The position numbers and the translations under genes are program-made. Positions 55,273-64,000 of a stretch of DNA of 64,000 bases are shown here, piece after piece. Position 1 is the stretch's first letter, and each line of letters begins with the position of its first letter. Source of the DNA: CAVTLG01 sp963735495 (GTDB lineage Bacteria; Chloroflexota; Ktedonobacteria; Ktedonobacterales; Ktedonobacteraceae); the NCBI GenBank assembly GCA_963735495.1, contig CAVTLG010000014.1, positions 744,001 to 808,000 on the forward strand, given 5' to 3'. The notes under the pieces are model-generated. The model worked only from the letters and a program-made list of their open reading frames with translations, ran no database searches and was not told the DNA's origin.

Positions 55273-56394
55273 TTAAAAGAAATCGGGAGCACCTGGCGTG
55301 TATACGACGCCTTCGCCATCTTGCTCAAAGAAATAGACGCGTTCCCAATCAGGCGTTATTGCTAGCGCTTTGACCTCCGGTTGCTCTAGCGCTGCCACGG
55401 CCACAATGTTTGTGGCGAGCAGAGCACCATGTATGAAGGCTGCGCGCTCAGTTGGGATACGCTCGATATGCGTAATCGGTAGCGGCACGCCGTCAGACGT
55501 GGCAAGCTGCCAACCCTCTGGACGTACGCCCATGCGTAGCTTGCCGGATGGGATGGTTTCAGCCAGTATCGCGGGTAATGTCCACTGCCAATCACCCAGT
55601 ATGATGTGCTGATCGACAACTTCAACGGGTAAAATATTCATCGGCGGTGCGCCAATAAAGGTCGCGACAAATAGATTAGCCGGTGTGTAGTAGAGTTCAT
55701 CGAAGGTTCCTACCTGCTCGATGCTACCCTGGCGCATCACCACAATGCGGTCGCCCATAAAGACCGCTTCCTGCTGGTCGTGCGTCACGTAGATAGTGGT
55801 GATCTTGAATTTGCGCAGCAGCTTCTTGATCTCAATGCGCGTGCTCTCACGGCGTTTGGCATCCAGGTTCACAATCGGCTCGTCCATCAGAAAGACAACC
55901 GGATCGCGTACAATACAGCGCGCAATCGCCACGCGCTGTTTCTCACCGCCAGAGAGCGTGTCGGGCAAGCGTCCTAATAAAAGCTCGAAGTCGACACCCA
56001 TGAGGTCAGCCGTGTGGCGAACGCGCGCCTCCATCTCTTCTTTGGAGTGTTCATGCATCTCGAAATAGTAGGCCAGGTTGCCTTTGCTCTTCATCGTCGG
56101 GTAGAGCGCGTAGTCCTGAAAGACCATACCGACACCGCGATCCTGGGGCTTGATCTGGGTCATATCGAAATCGTCGTAGAGCACGCGTCCGTGTTGGGGA
56201 AATTCCAGGCCCGCAACGACCTTCAACAGCGTACTCTTGCCACAACCCGACGGGCCAACGATGCTAATGGTCTCGCCATCTTTGATATCCAGGCTCACAG
56301 CATTTAACGCTGGAGGATACTTATATCCGGTTAGCGTCACTTGCTCGGCTGTGTCGTACTCCTTGACGACCTTTTCAAGTTGAACGTGCGTCAT
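55273..56394 (-). CDS. sugar ABC transporter ATP-binding protein (UgpC/MalK type), first of three
   Basis: 373 residues from ATG 56394 (MTHVQLEKVVKEYDTAEQVT), which overlaps the LacI stop by 20 bp. An unusual insert before Walker A (EQVTLTGYKYPPALNAVSLD) lengthens the A-loop. Walker A GPSGCGKST, Q-loop VFQDYALYPTM, signature LSGGEKQRVAIARCIV, Walker B VVFLMDEPIVNLD, H-loop YVTHDQQEA. C-terminal regulatory part MGVRPEGWQLATSDG. Co-transcribed with the LacI gene. Confidence 0.92.
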   Translation of the reverse strand: MTHVQLEKVVKEYDTAEQVTLTGYKYPPALNAVSLDIKDGETISIVGPSGCGKSTLLKVVAGLEFPQHGRVLYDDFDMTQIKPQDRGVGMVFQDYALYPTMKSKGNLAYYFEMHEHSKEEMEARVRHTADLMGVDFELLLGRLPDTLSGGEKQRVAIARCIVRDPVVFLMDEPIVNLDAKRRESTRIEIKKLLRKFKITTIYVTHDQQEAVFMGDRIVVMRQGSIEQVGTFDELYYTPANLFVATFIGAPPMNILPVEVVDQHIILGDWQWTLPAILAETIPSGKLRMGVRPEGWQLATSDGVPLPITHIERIPTERAAFIHGALLATNIVAVAALEQPEVKALAITPDWERVYFFEQDGEGVVYTPGAPDFF

Positions 56395-57415
56395 TACTAG
56401 CTCCACAGGATTGGCGAATGACCAGCGTCGTTGGGAAGATGCTATGCATGGGCTGACTGGCTCTGTCCTCCAATTGATCAATCAAAAGCGCTGTTGCGCG
56501 CATGCCGATCTCGATACTGGGCTGGCGGATGGTGGTGAGTGCTGGGATGATAATACTCGTTTGTGGGAGATCATCAAAACCAACTACCGCAACATCCTGC
56601 GGAATGCGTAGACCATGCTCAAAAATCGCGTGGAATGCTCCGGCTGCCATCATATCGTTAGAAGAAAAGAGCGCGCTCGGTGGCTGGTCGAGCTTTAGGA
56701 ACTTTTGCATGGCCTCGTAGCCGCTGGTATGTGACCAATCTCCCTCTTCTACCAGCTCAGGATCAAGTGGTAGCCCGGCCTCGTGCAACGCTTTTTGATA
56801 GCCCTCGTAGCGTGCCGCAGAACAAACTTCCCAGCTTGGACCTTTGATCATGGCGATGCGCTGATGGCCCAGTGAGATCAGGTGTGTGACAGCTTTATAC
56901 GCACCTTCGACATTATCAACGTCGACATAAGCCAGGTCGTCCCGCTCGGGATTGTATCCAATGCTCGTATAAGGAATATGCGCTTCTTTCAGCATGTGTG
57001 GTAAGGGATCGTTCGTCTCACTACTCAGGAGCACAACACCATCAAAATAGCGGCTGCGCAGCATGGTGAAGAGCGTTTTCTCTTCATGGTCTTGATCTCG
57101 CGACCCTAATGAGAGCATCGCGGTGTATCCTTGCTGGTTGCATACCTGGCCGATGCCCTGACCGATGGAGGCGAAGATTGGATTGGTCAGCAGGTAATGT
57201 GTGCTGCGTGGGAACAGCACGCCAATGACGTTGGTACGTCGATTGACAAGGTTGCGCGCTGCTGCCTGGGGCGCATAGCCACGCTCATTAATAATGCGCA
57301 AGACATGATCACGCACTGTAGCCCGTACGCTCGGGTGATTATTGAGTACACGGGAAACGGTTGAACGGGATACACCAGCCAGTTCGGCAATATCTTCGAT
57401 AGTGAACTGAGACAT
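56375..57415 (-). CDS. LacI family transcriptional regulator of the sugar-uptake regulon
   Basis: 346 residues. Helix-turn-helix FTIEDIAELAGVSRSTVSRV with the hinge YAPQAAARNLVNRR; effector domain FSSNDMMAAGAFHAIFEHGL, VAVVGFDDLPQTS, PALTTIRQPSIEIG. It heads the operon with three ATPases and is divergent from the GH31 gene. Its promoter and operator are copied upstream of the binding-protein operon, so it probably coordinates all these genes, with an oligosaccharide or derived sugar as inducer. Confidence 0.93.
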   Translation of the reverse strand: MSQFTIEDIAELAGVSRSTVSRVLNNHPSVRATVRDHVLRIINERGYAPQAAARNLVNRRTNVIGVLFPRSTHYLLTNPIFASIGQGIGQVCNQQGYTAMLSLGSRDQDHEEKTLFTMLRSRYFDGVVLLSSETNDPLPHMLKEAHIPYTSIGYNPERDDLAYVDVDNVEGAYKAVTHLISLGHQRIAMIKGPSWEVCSAARYEGYQKALHEAGLPLDPELVEEGDWSHTSGYEAMQKFLKLDQPPSALFSSNDMMAAGAFHAIFEHGLRIPQDVAVVGFDDLPQTSIIIPALTTIRQPSIEIGMRATALLIDQLEDRASQPMHSIFPTTLVIRQSCGASNDARST

Positions 57416-57458
57416 TATGGCCCTTCCGCTCGTGAAAGAATTTAATACTCTTTTTGCT

Positions 57459-57545
57459 CAAACGTTTACTTTTCCGTTGAGCATCGTGTATAATAGGTTT
57501 TGGGATCGCTCTCAAAAGTGTACCCGATGGACATCGGGTTGTCAA
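57459..57545. promoter_or_regulatory. divergent promoters of LacI and GH31 with LacI-type operators
   Basis: Minus strand, for lacI: TTGACA (57540-57545), 17-bp spacer with dyad CCCGAT-gtcc-ATCGGG, TACACT (57517-57522) and operator TGAGAGCGATCCCA (57501-57514). Plus strand, for GH31: TATAAT (57489-57494) with a TTTACT-like -35 about 18 bp upstream that overlaps a second dyad CAAACGTTTA (57459-57470), an AACGTT-centred LacI-type site. The intergenic DNA thus carries overlapping control sites for both directions. Confidence 0.75.
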
Positions 57546-57703
57546 GAGCGCTGATGTCTACCTGGAATATCTTGCTCGCAGTGCCAGGGCTGATGAACTC
57601 CATTCACAACGAAGTGGGCCATTATGATGAGAGAGGTCGAGGGAGGTCGCTGCGCTTTGTTGGAGGCAAATTACCGAAACAACTTACTAAGGAGCAAATT
57701 CTC

Positions 57704-60067
57704 ATGGTTGATCGTGTCCCGTTACTACCGTACAATATTTATCCCACAGAGCGTGTACACCTTCCCGTACGTCAGGCCGATGACACAGGCGGTCCTGATT
57801 TTGTCATCCAGGCCGAAGTTACAGCCGAACATGAGCGGGGCATAACGCTCAAAGGCCTTACTCAGGGTGGAGCAATGCTGTCCATCTCTGTGACGATTGT
57901 GGCTGAGGGTGTAGTGCGTGTGTTGTTGGAAGATGAGCTGAGTGATACAGCTCGCGTGAGATTAGCGCGCGATCTTCCACCAGGTGAACCGATTACCTTA
58001 GAAAAATCTCCAGGAAAGATTGCGCTGAAAACGGCAGCTATCAGTGTGCAGCTTGACCTGAAGCCCTTTCATATCGCGTTCTATGGAGCGGATGGGCGTG
58101 TTCTTCTCTCACAAAACTCTACCGAGCGCACCAACATAAAAATGAAGCTGACCGTCTTACCCTTTGGTTTCAGCACGGCTCATGGGCAGCGCGTAGCGTT
58201 TCATGATAGTTTCACTGCCGAACCTGACGAGCATTTCTATGGCTTTGGTGAGAAATTTACCGACTTCGATAAGCGAGGGCAGCGGCTCGAAATATGGAAT
58301 TATGACTGCGGGGGAGCATTTAGCGAACGCGCTTATAAAAATGTGCCTTTCTTTGTGAGCACGCGCAAATATGGCGTATTTGTCGATAGTACCAGGGCGG
58401 TAGATTTCGATATGGTTGCCAGCAACACGGCGGCCTTTAGCCTGATTAGCCAGGATAGCGCGCTCGATTACTATGTGCTGGCTGGCCCTGATCTCAAAAG
58501 CATCATCACCAGCTATGCAGAACTGGTCAGCTTGCCCATCCTGCCGCCGAAATGGTCGCTGGGGACGTGGATATCGTCGGGCTTTCAGCGCGATAACGCG
58601 GACGAGGTGTTGCGGCGCGCAAAGCTGATACGCGAATATAACATTCCCTGTGATATCTTGCACCTGGACTGCTACTGGCAACGCTTTGGACGCTGGTCAG
58701 AACTGCTGTGGGACGAAGAGATGTTTCCCGATCCGGCAGACATGATCGCCCAGCTCAAGCAGATGAACTTTAAGGTTTGTCTGTGGATCAATCCTTACAT
58801 AGGCATCAAAAGTGAACGTTTTACCGAAGCAGCGCAGCACGGATATTTCCTCAAGAATGCACAGGGCGAGAGCTATGTGATAGATATCTGGGGCGGATTT
58901 CATCCACCGGTAGGTATCCTTGATGTGACTAATCCCGCTGCTGGGATCTGGTTTAAAGATTTATTGCGCCCGCACTTGCGTATGGGCGTCGATGTTTTCA
59001 AGACAGATTTTGGTGAGGGCATACCTATTGATTCGTTCGCGTACAACGGCATGAACGGAGAACAGTTGCATAACCTCTATGCGTTGCTTTACAACGATCT
59101 GGTCGCGCAAGTAACGGCTGAGGAAACAGGGCATAGCGGGCTGGTATGGGGCCGCTCGACCTATGCTGGGGGACAACGCCATGCCGCGCAATGGAGTGGT
59201 GATGCGAACTGCACCTTTCCTGCTCTGGCCTCAACCCTGCGTGGTGGTCTGAGTATGGGCATGTGTGGGCATGCCTTCTGGAGTCATGATATCGGTGGTT
59301 TTACAGGACATCCCTCGCAAGAGCTATATATACGTTGGGCGCAGTTTGGTTTGCTTTCACCCTTAACGCGCGCGCATGGCAATTCAGGGCGTCTACCCTG
59401 GCAGTTTGGTGAAGAGGGGCTACGGATTTTTCGTGACTATGCCAATCTGCGCTATCGTTTGCTGCCCTATATCTATACCTATACGTGTATCGCGGCAGAG
59501 ACGAGTCTACCGCTACTGCGGCCTATGGTGCTCGAGTTTCCAGATGATCCCAGCACCTATACACTGGATTTGCAGTACCTGTTTGGCGCGGAATTGTTGA
59601 TCGCACCCATCTACAATAGTAGTGGGGAGCGTACTATTTATCTCCCCGAGGGGCGCTGGATCGACTTCTGGACACGTGAAATCATCACAGGTCCACGCTC
59701 TATTAAGGTGCAGGCGGCGCTGGATATATTGCCGATGTATGTTCGTGCCAATGCGCTCATTCCGACCATCGAGCCTACTCAATACATCACTGACGCACCC
59801 TTTGAGCAGGTCACTTTTGATGCCTATCTGCTGGAGCAAGGCGAGTTCACGTTGTGGGATAGCGATGGGATAACGACGATCTCGGCTGCCCTCGTCGAAC
59901 GTCAGGTGCGTATCGAGGTCCTGGGGGTAAAACATACCCTGGCATTACGCTTGCTGCCGTTGGCAGGTGCAATGCAGATTGAGGCTGTTGTAGTAAACGG
60001 CACCGAGGTAAGTCACGATGCGTGGCAGTATCAGCAGGACGGCAGCTTGCTAGTGAGCTGGACCTGA
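57704..60067 (+). CDS. GH31 alpha-glycosidase, probably alpha-xylosidase (YicI-like)
   Basis: 787 residues from ATG 57704, fixed by AAGGAG nine bases upstream; a longer frame exists without a ribosome binding site. An N-terminal galactose-mutarotase-like sandwich precedes the barrel (WSLGTWISSGFQRDNADEVL, PCDILHLDCYWQRFGRWSEL). The nucleophile is in FKTDFGEGIP (KTDFGE, as in YicI) and the acid/base in WSGDANCTF, followed by GHAFWSHDIGGFTGHP. No signal peptide, so cytoplasmic. It would release xylose or glucose from oligosaccharides brought in by the neighbouring ABC system. Confidence 0.92.
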   Translation: MVDRVPLLPYNIYPTERVHLPVRQADDTGGPDFVIQAEVTAEHERGITLKGLTQGGAMLSISVTIVAEGVVRVLLEDELSDTARVRLARDLPPGEPITLEKSPGKIALKTAAISVQLDLKPFHIAFYGADGRVLLSQNSTERTNIKMKLTVLPFGFSTAHGQRVAFHDSFTAEPDEHFYGFGEKFTDFDKRGQRLEIWNYDCGGAFSERAYKNVPFFVSTRKYGVFVDSTRAVDFDMVASNTAAFSLISQDSALDYYVLAGPDLKSIITSYAELVSLPILPPKWSLGTWISSGFQRDNADEVLRRAKLIREYNIPCDILHLDCYWQRFGRWSELLWDEEMFPDPADMIAQLKQMNFKVCLWINPYIGIKSERFTEAAQHGYFLKNAQGESYVIDIWGGFHPPVGILDVTNPAAGIWFKDLLRPHLRMGVDVFKTDFGEGIPIDSFAYNGMNGEQLHNLYALLYNDLVAQVTAEETGHSGLVWGRSTYAGGQRHAAQWSGDANCTFPALASTLRGGLSMGMCGHAFWSHDIGGFTGHPSQELYIRWAQFGLLSPLTRAHGNSGRLPWQFGEEGLRIFRDYANLRYRLLPYIYTYTCIAAETSLPLLRPMVLEFPDDPSTYTLDLQYLFGAELLIAPIYNSSGERTIYLPEGRWIDFWTREIITGPRSIKVQAALDILPMYVRANALIPTIEPTQYITDAPFEQVTFDAYLLEQGEFTLWDSDGITTISAALVERQVRIEVLGVKHTLALRLLPLAGAMQIEAVVVNGTEVSHDAWQYQQDGSLLVSWT

Positions 60068-60068
60068 A

Positions 60069-60095
60069 AAGAGCATGAAATGTACTCATGCTCTT
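60069..60095. terminator. hairpin between the convergent GH31 and methyltransferase genes
   Basis: AAGAGCATGA (60069-60078) and TCATGCTCTT (60086-60095) form a perfect 10-bp stem with a 7-base loop in the 30 bp between two convergent stop codons. It probably serves both genes; the T runs are short. Confidence 0.7.
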
Positions 60096-60097
60096 GG

Positions 60098-60976
60098 CTA
60101 CAGTTTCTTGCCCCAGGCACTGATAAGTTGTCCGATTGCTGAGAAGTCCTGGTCATGCATCTCGATGAGTGCCTGCTGATAGAGGCTATCAAAAAGCTCG
60201 GAGGTGATCAGTCCCAGTTTCACGAGCAGCGGTTTGGCTTGCGCAAGCAGAACTTCATGGTCGTGATAGAAGTCGGCCCATCCCTGGGTATCCGCTGCAC
60301 CTTCAATGACATGTGCGCTAATGTGTAGATCATGGTAGCCTGCGCGTTTGAGCAATGCTGGCAGGGCTGGAGCCATGGCAAAGGTACGTCCGGTTGATGA
60401 AAAGCCATAGCCAGCTTGCCAGAGCGCCTGGATACCCAGCGTATTGAGATGCTCAAGGGCCGGGCTCAGGCTCTCGCCAGAGTCGTTCCCTTCGGTCAGG
60501 CGTAGCATGCCTCCTGGTCGTAAGATCCGCGTACATTCTGTGAGAAAGGGCGACCATGCGTCTCGTTTGAGCACGCCAATCAGTAGGCGAGCATTGACGA
60601 GATCAAAAGAGGCGTCGGCAAAGTCGAGTGGTCGGGTGATATCCATAATGCCAAAGGAGGCGTTGCTGATCTGCTGCGTCTGTGCGCGGGCATTGGCATA
60701 GTTGATCATGACATGGCTAATATCTACTCCAGCCACCTCAAGCTCTGGATGTTCGAAGGCGGCGTTGAGCACCCAGCCACCCGGACCGCAGGCCAGATCG
60801 AGCACAGTGCCTCCCGCTGGCAGATCTGGTAGCCCCGCAAATGTACCGCCCTGCGCTTTCGTCACAAAACGCTCCTGCTCGATCAAACGAGCCATTTCCT
60901 GAGGGCTTTCAGGATCGAAGATATAAGTGTTTTCCCCTGAGGAACCTTGTGCCCTATGTGCATTATCCCTATGCAT
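60098..60976 (-). CDS. class I SAM-dependent methyltransferase
   Basis: 292 residues from ATG 60976, preceded by AAGGA; an upstream TTG at 60994 is an alternative. Motif I is VLDLACGPGGWVLNAA, strand 2 end VAGVDISHVMINYA, then FDLVNARLLIGVL and RILRPGGMLRLTEGND. The order fits UbiE/menaquinone-type or natural-product methyltransferases; substrate unknown. Stand-alone, convergent with the GH31 gene. Confidence 0.85.
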   Translation of the reverse strand: MHRDNAHRAQGSSGENTYIFDPESPQEMARLIEQERFVTKAQGGTFAGLPDLPAGGTVLDLACGPGGWVLNAAFEHPELEVAGVDISHVMINYANARAQTQQISNASFGIMDITRPLDFADASFDLVNARLLIGVLKRDAWSPFLTECTRILRPGGMLRLTEGNDSGESLSPALEHLNTLGIQALWQAGYGFSSTGRTFAMAPALPALLKRAGYHDLHISAHVIEGAADTQGWADFYHDHEVLLAQAKPLLVKLGLITSELFDSLYQQALIEMHDQDFSAIGQLISAWGKKL

Positions 60977-61288
60977 AAAGATATTTTCCTTCAACAGTCC
61001 TTTGTCTCATCTATAATGGTGGTATCTACACCATAAAATATGGAGAGTAAAAAATACTTTAGTTCCTATATGTGTGTAAACTTACCTCAAAGTATTGAAG
61101 AAGTCAAGTGTTTAGATACAAACTGCGTTAAGCCAAAGCTGCTATATATGTATGATGATGATGATGATGATGCATGCATATCAATTAACCCTGGCTTCCT
61201 TTCATAGCTACAGAGCCAGCCTGAGAAGGGAATTTACAGGGCTATGGGTTATTTTTACATGCCCTGGTCCCACCTCAATTATTAGAAC
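60977..61288. other. AT-rich intergenic region with a GAT microsatellite
   Basis: No gene is supported. A run of six GAT units lies near 61153-61171 followed by GCATGCAT. The rest contains nothing recognisable. Confidence 0.5.
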
Positions 61289-61454
61289 TACTCAGGTACC
61301 TCGGAAACTCGCGTAGGGGCCGAGCCAAGACCTTTTTTGCAACGCTGCGTTGATGCTGAGAAAAAAGGTCTTGGCGACCCCTGCGGCGGCTCACGGTGGA
61401 CAACCGCAAGGGATGGTCCCGACGCGATCTCCTCTGCCGGCAGACCTGAGTAGC
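61289..61454. mobile_element. MITE-like palindromic element, copy 2
   Basis: Terminal inverted repeats CTACTCAGGT (61289 on) and ACCTGAGTAG (61445-61454). Internal blocks CTCGCGTAGGGGCCGAG, CAAGACCTTTTTTG pairing with AAAAAAGGTCTTGG, and GGACAACCGCAAGGGATGG with GACGCGAT match copy 1 at 39706-39980. The spacer between the A/T-rich arms is shorter here. No coding capacity; a transposase must act in trans. Confidence 0.75.
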
Positions 61455-61614
61455 TACAATTATTATACTATTGACCTACGTTTTTATTTTTGTTATAAAT
61501 TACTACTATCAAGTGAACACAGCTTAATAGTAGTGCTATATGGTGATGGATGAATTTATAGTTGAGTGTATCTATTGAGGAGGGAAGCCCCACATTCAGA
61601 AAGGAACCGCTTCT

Positions 61615-63021
61615 ATGTCACAAAAAAAGCGGAACAGCTCATCTGGTGCGAGTAACGTAGTGATCGCCCCTGGAAAGCAGACCATCGAGACCTGGAGAGC
61701 CCGTTTACGGGGAGACCTCATCCAGCCAGGCGACCAGGATTATGACGCCGCTCGCGCTGTGTATAATGCGATGGTTGATCGGCACCCGGCGCTTATCGTT
61801 CGGTGTGCAGGAGTTTCCGACGTCATCAGTGCCCTGGATTTCGCTCGCACCAATAATCTCCTTATCTCCGTCCGTAGCGGTGGTCACAATATTGCAGGGA
61901 GGGCCTTATGTGACGGAGGTCTGGTCGTGGATCTATCCAGGATGAAAGGCTGTCGTATCGATCCAATCCAGCGTATCGCCAGGGCGGAAGCTGGTCTTAC
62001 CTGGAGAGAATTTGATCATGAGACGCAGACCTTTGGCCTGGCAACCACAGGAGGGATCATCTCTTCGACCGGCATCGCTGGATTAACCCTTGGTGGTGGA
62101 CTGGGTTGGCTCATGCGCAAATACGGTCTCTCCTGCGATAACCTCACTGCCGTTGATCTCGTCACCGCCGATGGCCAGTTTCTGACAGCGAGCGCCAGCG
62201 CGTATCCCGATCTCTTTTGGGGCATGCGCGGTGCTGGAACCAACTTTGGGATTGCCACTTCGTTTGAGTACCGACTCCATCCGGTCTCTTCAGTGCTGGG
62301 CGGGATGCTGATTCACCCTTATGCAAAGGCCAGAGAAATCTTGCGGTTCTATCGCGATTTCACAGCCACAGCTCCTGATGAACTGACGACGTATGCGAAC
62401 TTGTTGACCACACCTGAAGGTGAGCCTGTGCTTGCTATCATTCTCTGCTACAACGGACCCATTGAGGTTGGAGAAAAGGTTCTGCGGCCCTTGCGAGCAT
62501 TTGGTCCACCTGTGGCAGACCAGGTCGCACCTATCGCCTACCAGGAGATGCAGATGTTGTTAGATGCCTCATTTCCACCAGGGCTTCAGAACTATTGGAA
62601 ATCGAGCTTTCTGCGGGATCTCAGCGACGAAGCGATTGATACATTAGTGGCCCACTTCGCGACCGTTCTCTCACCGCTGACGGCGCTTGTTGTTGAGCAT
62701 TTCGGAGGCGCAGTGGAGCGCATCGGCCAGGATGAGACTGCTTTCAGCCCACGAGACCATCACTATAATTTTCTCATCATCTCAAGATGGACAGACGCGG
62801 CTGAGTCAGAAAGGCACATAAGGTGGACGCGCGAGTTGTGGGATATGATGCAACCCTTTGCTGTCGAAGCCGCTTATGTGAACTACCTGGCAGAAGAGGA
62901 GAGTGAGCGCGTCCAGGGCATCTATGGGGCTACAAAGTATGAACGGTTGGTTGCATTGAAGAACAAGTACGACCCTACGAACTTCTTCCGTCTCAACCCG
63001 AACGTCAAGCCTACTGTATAA
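61615..63021 (+). CDS. FAD-linked oxidoreductase of the berberine-bridge type
   Basis: 468 residues from ATG 61615 after AAAGGAACCGC. FAD-binding PCMH domain: LLISVRSGGHNIAGRALC with the histidine that forms the covalent 8-alpha bond, GITGLTLGGGLGWL-like loop (GIAGLTLGGGLGWLMRKYGL) and MRGAGTNFGIATSF. The C-terminal BBE domain is YVNYLAEEESERVQGIYGAT and YDPTNFFRLNPNVKP. No signal peptide. These enzymes oxidise sugars, tetrahydrocannabinol-like or tailoring substrates in secondary metabolism. A cysteine for a second flavin bond is not seen at the usual position. Confidence 0.9.
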   Translation: MSQKKRNSSSGASNVVIAPGKQTIETWRARLRGDLIQPGDQDYDAARAVYNAMVDRHPALIVRCAGVSDVISALDFARTNNLLISVRSGGHNIAGRALCDGGLVVDLSRMKGCRIDPIQRIARAEAGLTWREFDHETQTFGLATTGGIISSTGIAGLTLGGGLGWLMRKYGLSCDNLTAVDLVTADGQFLTASASAYPDLFWGMRGAGTNFGIATSFEYRLHPVSSVLGGMLIHPYAKAREILRFYRDFTATAPDELTTYANLLTTPEGEPVLAIILCYNGPIEVGEKVLRPLRAFGPPVADQVAPIAYQEMQMLLDASFPPGLQNYWKSSFLRDLSDEAIDTLVAHFATVLSPLTALVVEHFGGAVERIGQDETAFSPRDHHYNFLIISRWTDAAESERHIRWTRELWDMMQPFAVEAAYVNYLAEEESERVQGIYGATKYERLVALKNKYDPTNFFRLNPNVKPTV

Positions 63022-63079
63022 GGGCAAGGTACAAAGGAGGGATAAGCCGTCCACAATGATGACTCCTTCCCTCTGCTCT

Positions 63080-63469
63080 CTACATGCCTGTTGGAAGTGC
63101 GGCAGGCACCAGCACTACCAGCACCCCATATAAGATCAGCACTATTCCTGAGATCTGGCTGATCTGGCGACCGAGAGGAGCCGACTTCTCGGCAAAGATG
63201 AGTGCCATCACCACAATATTCATAATACCAAGAGGAAAGAGGATCACAAACAGGAACCAGCAGCATCCGAGGCAGTAAGCCCCGTGAACGAACCCCATGC
63301 GGAAGGCTCCGCCATATCCATCACGCCAGGAACTCAGGATGAATTGTAAAGGGGTACGACATTTCGCCAGGCAAATGTGCTTGAGTGGCGATAGTTGATA
63401 GAGACCTGCTACCACCAGCAAGGCCCCACCAATACGGGGGGCATTTCGCTGATATCCTGGAAATACCAA
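63080..63469 (-). pseudogene. DUF2182 metal-binding membrane protein, N-terminus missing
   Basis: The visible 129 residues match the C-terminal half of DUF2182 proteins: LYQLSPLKHICLAKCRTPLQ, GAFRMGFVHGAYCLGCCWFL, IMNIVVMALIFAEK. The family is usually about 250 residues with an extra N-terminal membrane part. Upstream of TTG 63469 the frame meets a TAG at once, and the DNA there belongs to a different, plus-strand coding fragment, so the gene was cut at about 63440-63470. Confidence 0.75.
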
Positions 63470-63762
63470 TGGAGCGATTAGAAGCTATTGGCAAAGGCAT
63501 ACCACAACGACGTGTTATTACTCCAACACCGTCAGAGGCTGATGATATCTTACTCCAGGCACTTCTTGAACCGTCGCTTGCTACAGTCAAGCTCTCCTGG
63601 CTCCTCTGGTTAGCTGATGGCGTCAATATCCCGATTACCGAAAATCTGGCAAATCTTATCACAAAACTTAATGATACGCTGGCGAAACATCGCGGTCAGT
63701 TTTTAAAGCCTGCACAGAAGGTGCTCGCGTATGCCCATGAGATGCCTGTTTTGACCTATTAA
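63469..63762 (+). CDS. hypothetical protein, possibly a fragment
   Basis: 97 residues from ATG 63469 (ERLEAIGKGIPQRRVITPTP, LLQALLEPSLATVKLSWLLW, LNDTLAKHRGQFLKPAQKVL). No ribosome binding site is evident, and the open frame extends upstream only into DUF2182 antisense DNA. Helical, amphipathic, no recognised family. Probably the 3' remainder of a gene brought next to the broken DUF2182 gene by rearrangement. The last 238 bp of the window hold nothing recognisable. Confidence 0.45.
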   Translation: MERLEAIGKGIPQRRVITPTPSEADDILLQALLEPSLATVKLSWLLWLADGVNIPITENLANLITKLNDTLAKHRGQFLKPAQKVLAYAHEMPVLTY

Positions 63763-64000
63763 AAAAGAAAGCTCATAGCGTACTCTGACATCTCGTCTCT
63801 GCCGCTGGGCAATAGGTACTACTCATTTTGCGGCGAAGCTTGCTCAACGTATAATAATTTCTATCATCATTTTTAGATGCATCACATTTCTATTATCCTA
63901 AATTGTTTATGCATTTGAGAAGGGTGGTATAGAGCTTTTCTAGGATAGGGCTGCACAGTAAGGATATAGGTCGCAAAAGTCGTATGTTTGACAATGAGTA

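Noticed and set aside
57500..57703. Longer N-terminus for the GH31 enzyme
   Set aside because: It would overlap the divergent promoter and operator; ATG 57704 has a strong ribosome binding site.
61150..61172. GAT repeat as a CRISPR or regulatory repeat
   Set aside because: Simple trinucleotide microsatellite without spacers.
63385..63468. Upstream part of the last plus-strand open frame as coding
   Set aside because: This stretch is antisense to conserved DUF2182 sequence; coding similarity, if any, begins near 63469.

Overview
The window looks like chromosomal DNA of a spore-forming, filamentous Chloroflexi bacterium of the Ktedonobacteria type. This is inferred from the mix of LacI-regulated sugar transporters, PucR/MerR/XRE regulators, a bicupin, GH16 and GH31 enzymes, abundant TnpB/IscB-type elements and moderate GC. 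No rRNA or tRNA gene was seen, so the placement is an inference.

Left part (1-26 kb). A 5'-truncated unknown gene and coding debris are followed by an ImmA/IrrE-type metallopeptidase operon and a degraded serine recombinase abutting a degraded replication-relaxation gene, the remains of a mobile element. A formate dehydrogenase operon (fdhA-fdhB-nrfD, minus strand) follows. Its catalytic subunit has an in-frame UGA with a well-formed SECIS hairpin, a 66-bp in-frame palindromic insertion and two frameshifts. Then come a methyltransferase, a Clp_N protein with a ribbon-helix-helix-like head and a perfect 17-bp inverted repeat in its promoter, a bicupin oxalate decarboxylase, a cytochrome P450, a NarL-type two-component pair (kinase with an in-frame UGA) and a lipoprotein. 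A very unusual gene joins a STAND-type NTPase to an extracellular type-1 periplasmic-binding domain and is interrupted by one in-frame UAA. An acyl-CoA ligase and a frameshifted TnpB element end this part.

Middle (25-44 kb). Regulators (XRE, MerR, PucR), an ECF-like sigma factor with a membrane anti-sigma-like partner, an ABC-2 exporter, a LacI regulator whose promoter spacer is its probable operator, a secreted GH16 beta-glucanase, ornithine carbamoyltransferase, and PTS genes for N-acetylglucosamine/glucose (EIIBC, EIIA, HPr) with a MITE between EIIA and HPr. A minus-strand group holds a beta-propeller protein, a divergent GroEL paralogue lacking the catalytic Asp398 equivalent, and a YesL-like membrane protein.

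Right part (44-64 kb). This is a sugar-uptake regulon: binding protein, two permeases, three tandem ATPases, a LacI regulator and a divergent GH31 alpha-xylosidase-like enzyme. An intact IscB element with its upstream omega-RNA region sits between the binding-protein and permease genes. A decayed second LacI gene keeps a duplicated promoter with the same -35/-10 elements, the same CelR-like operator and a covarying dyad, which indicates an ancestral duplication and coordinated control. A methyltransferase, a second MITE copy, a berberine-bridge-type flavin oxidase and a truncated DUF2182 gene close the window.

At least six genes carry single frameshifts or nonsense codons, several at G runs. 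They are either real decay or sequencing errors, and only the reads can tell.
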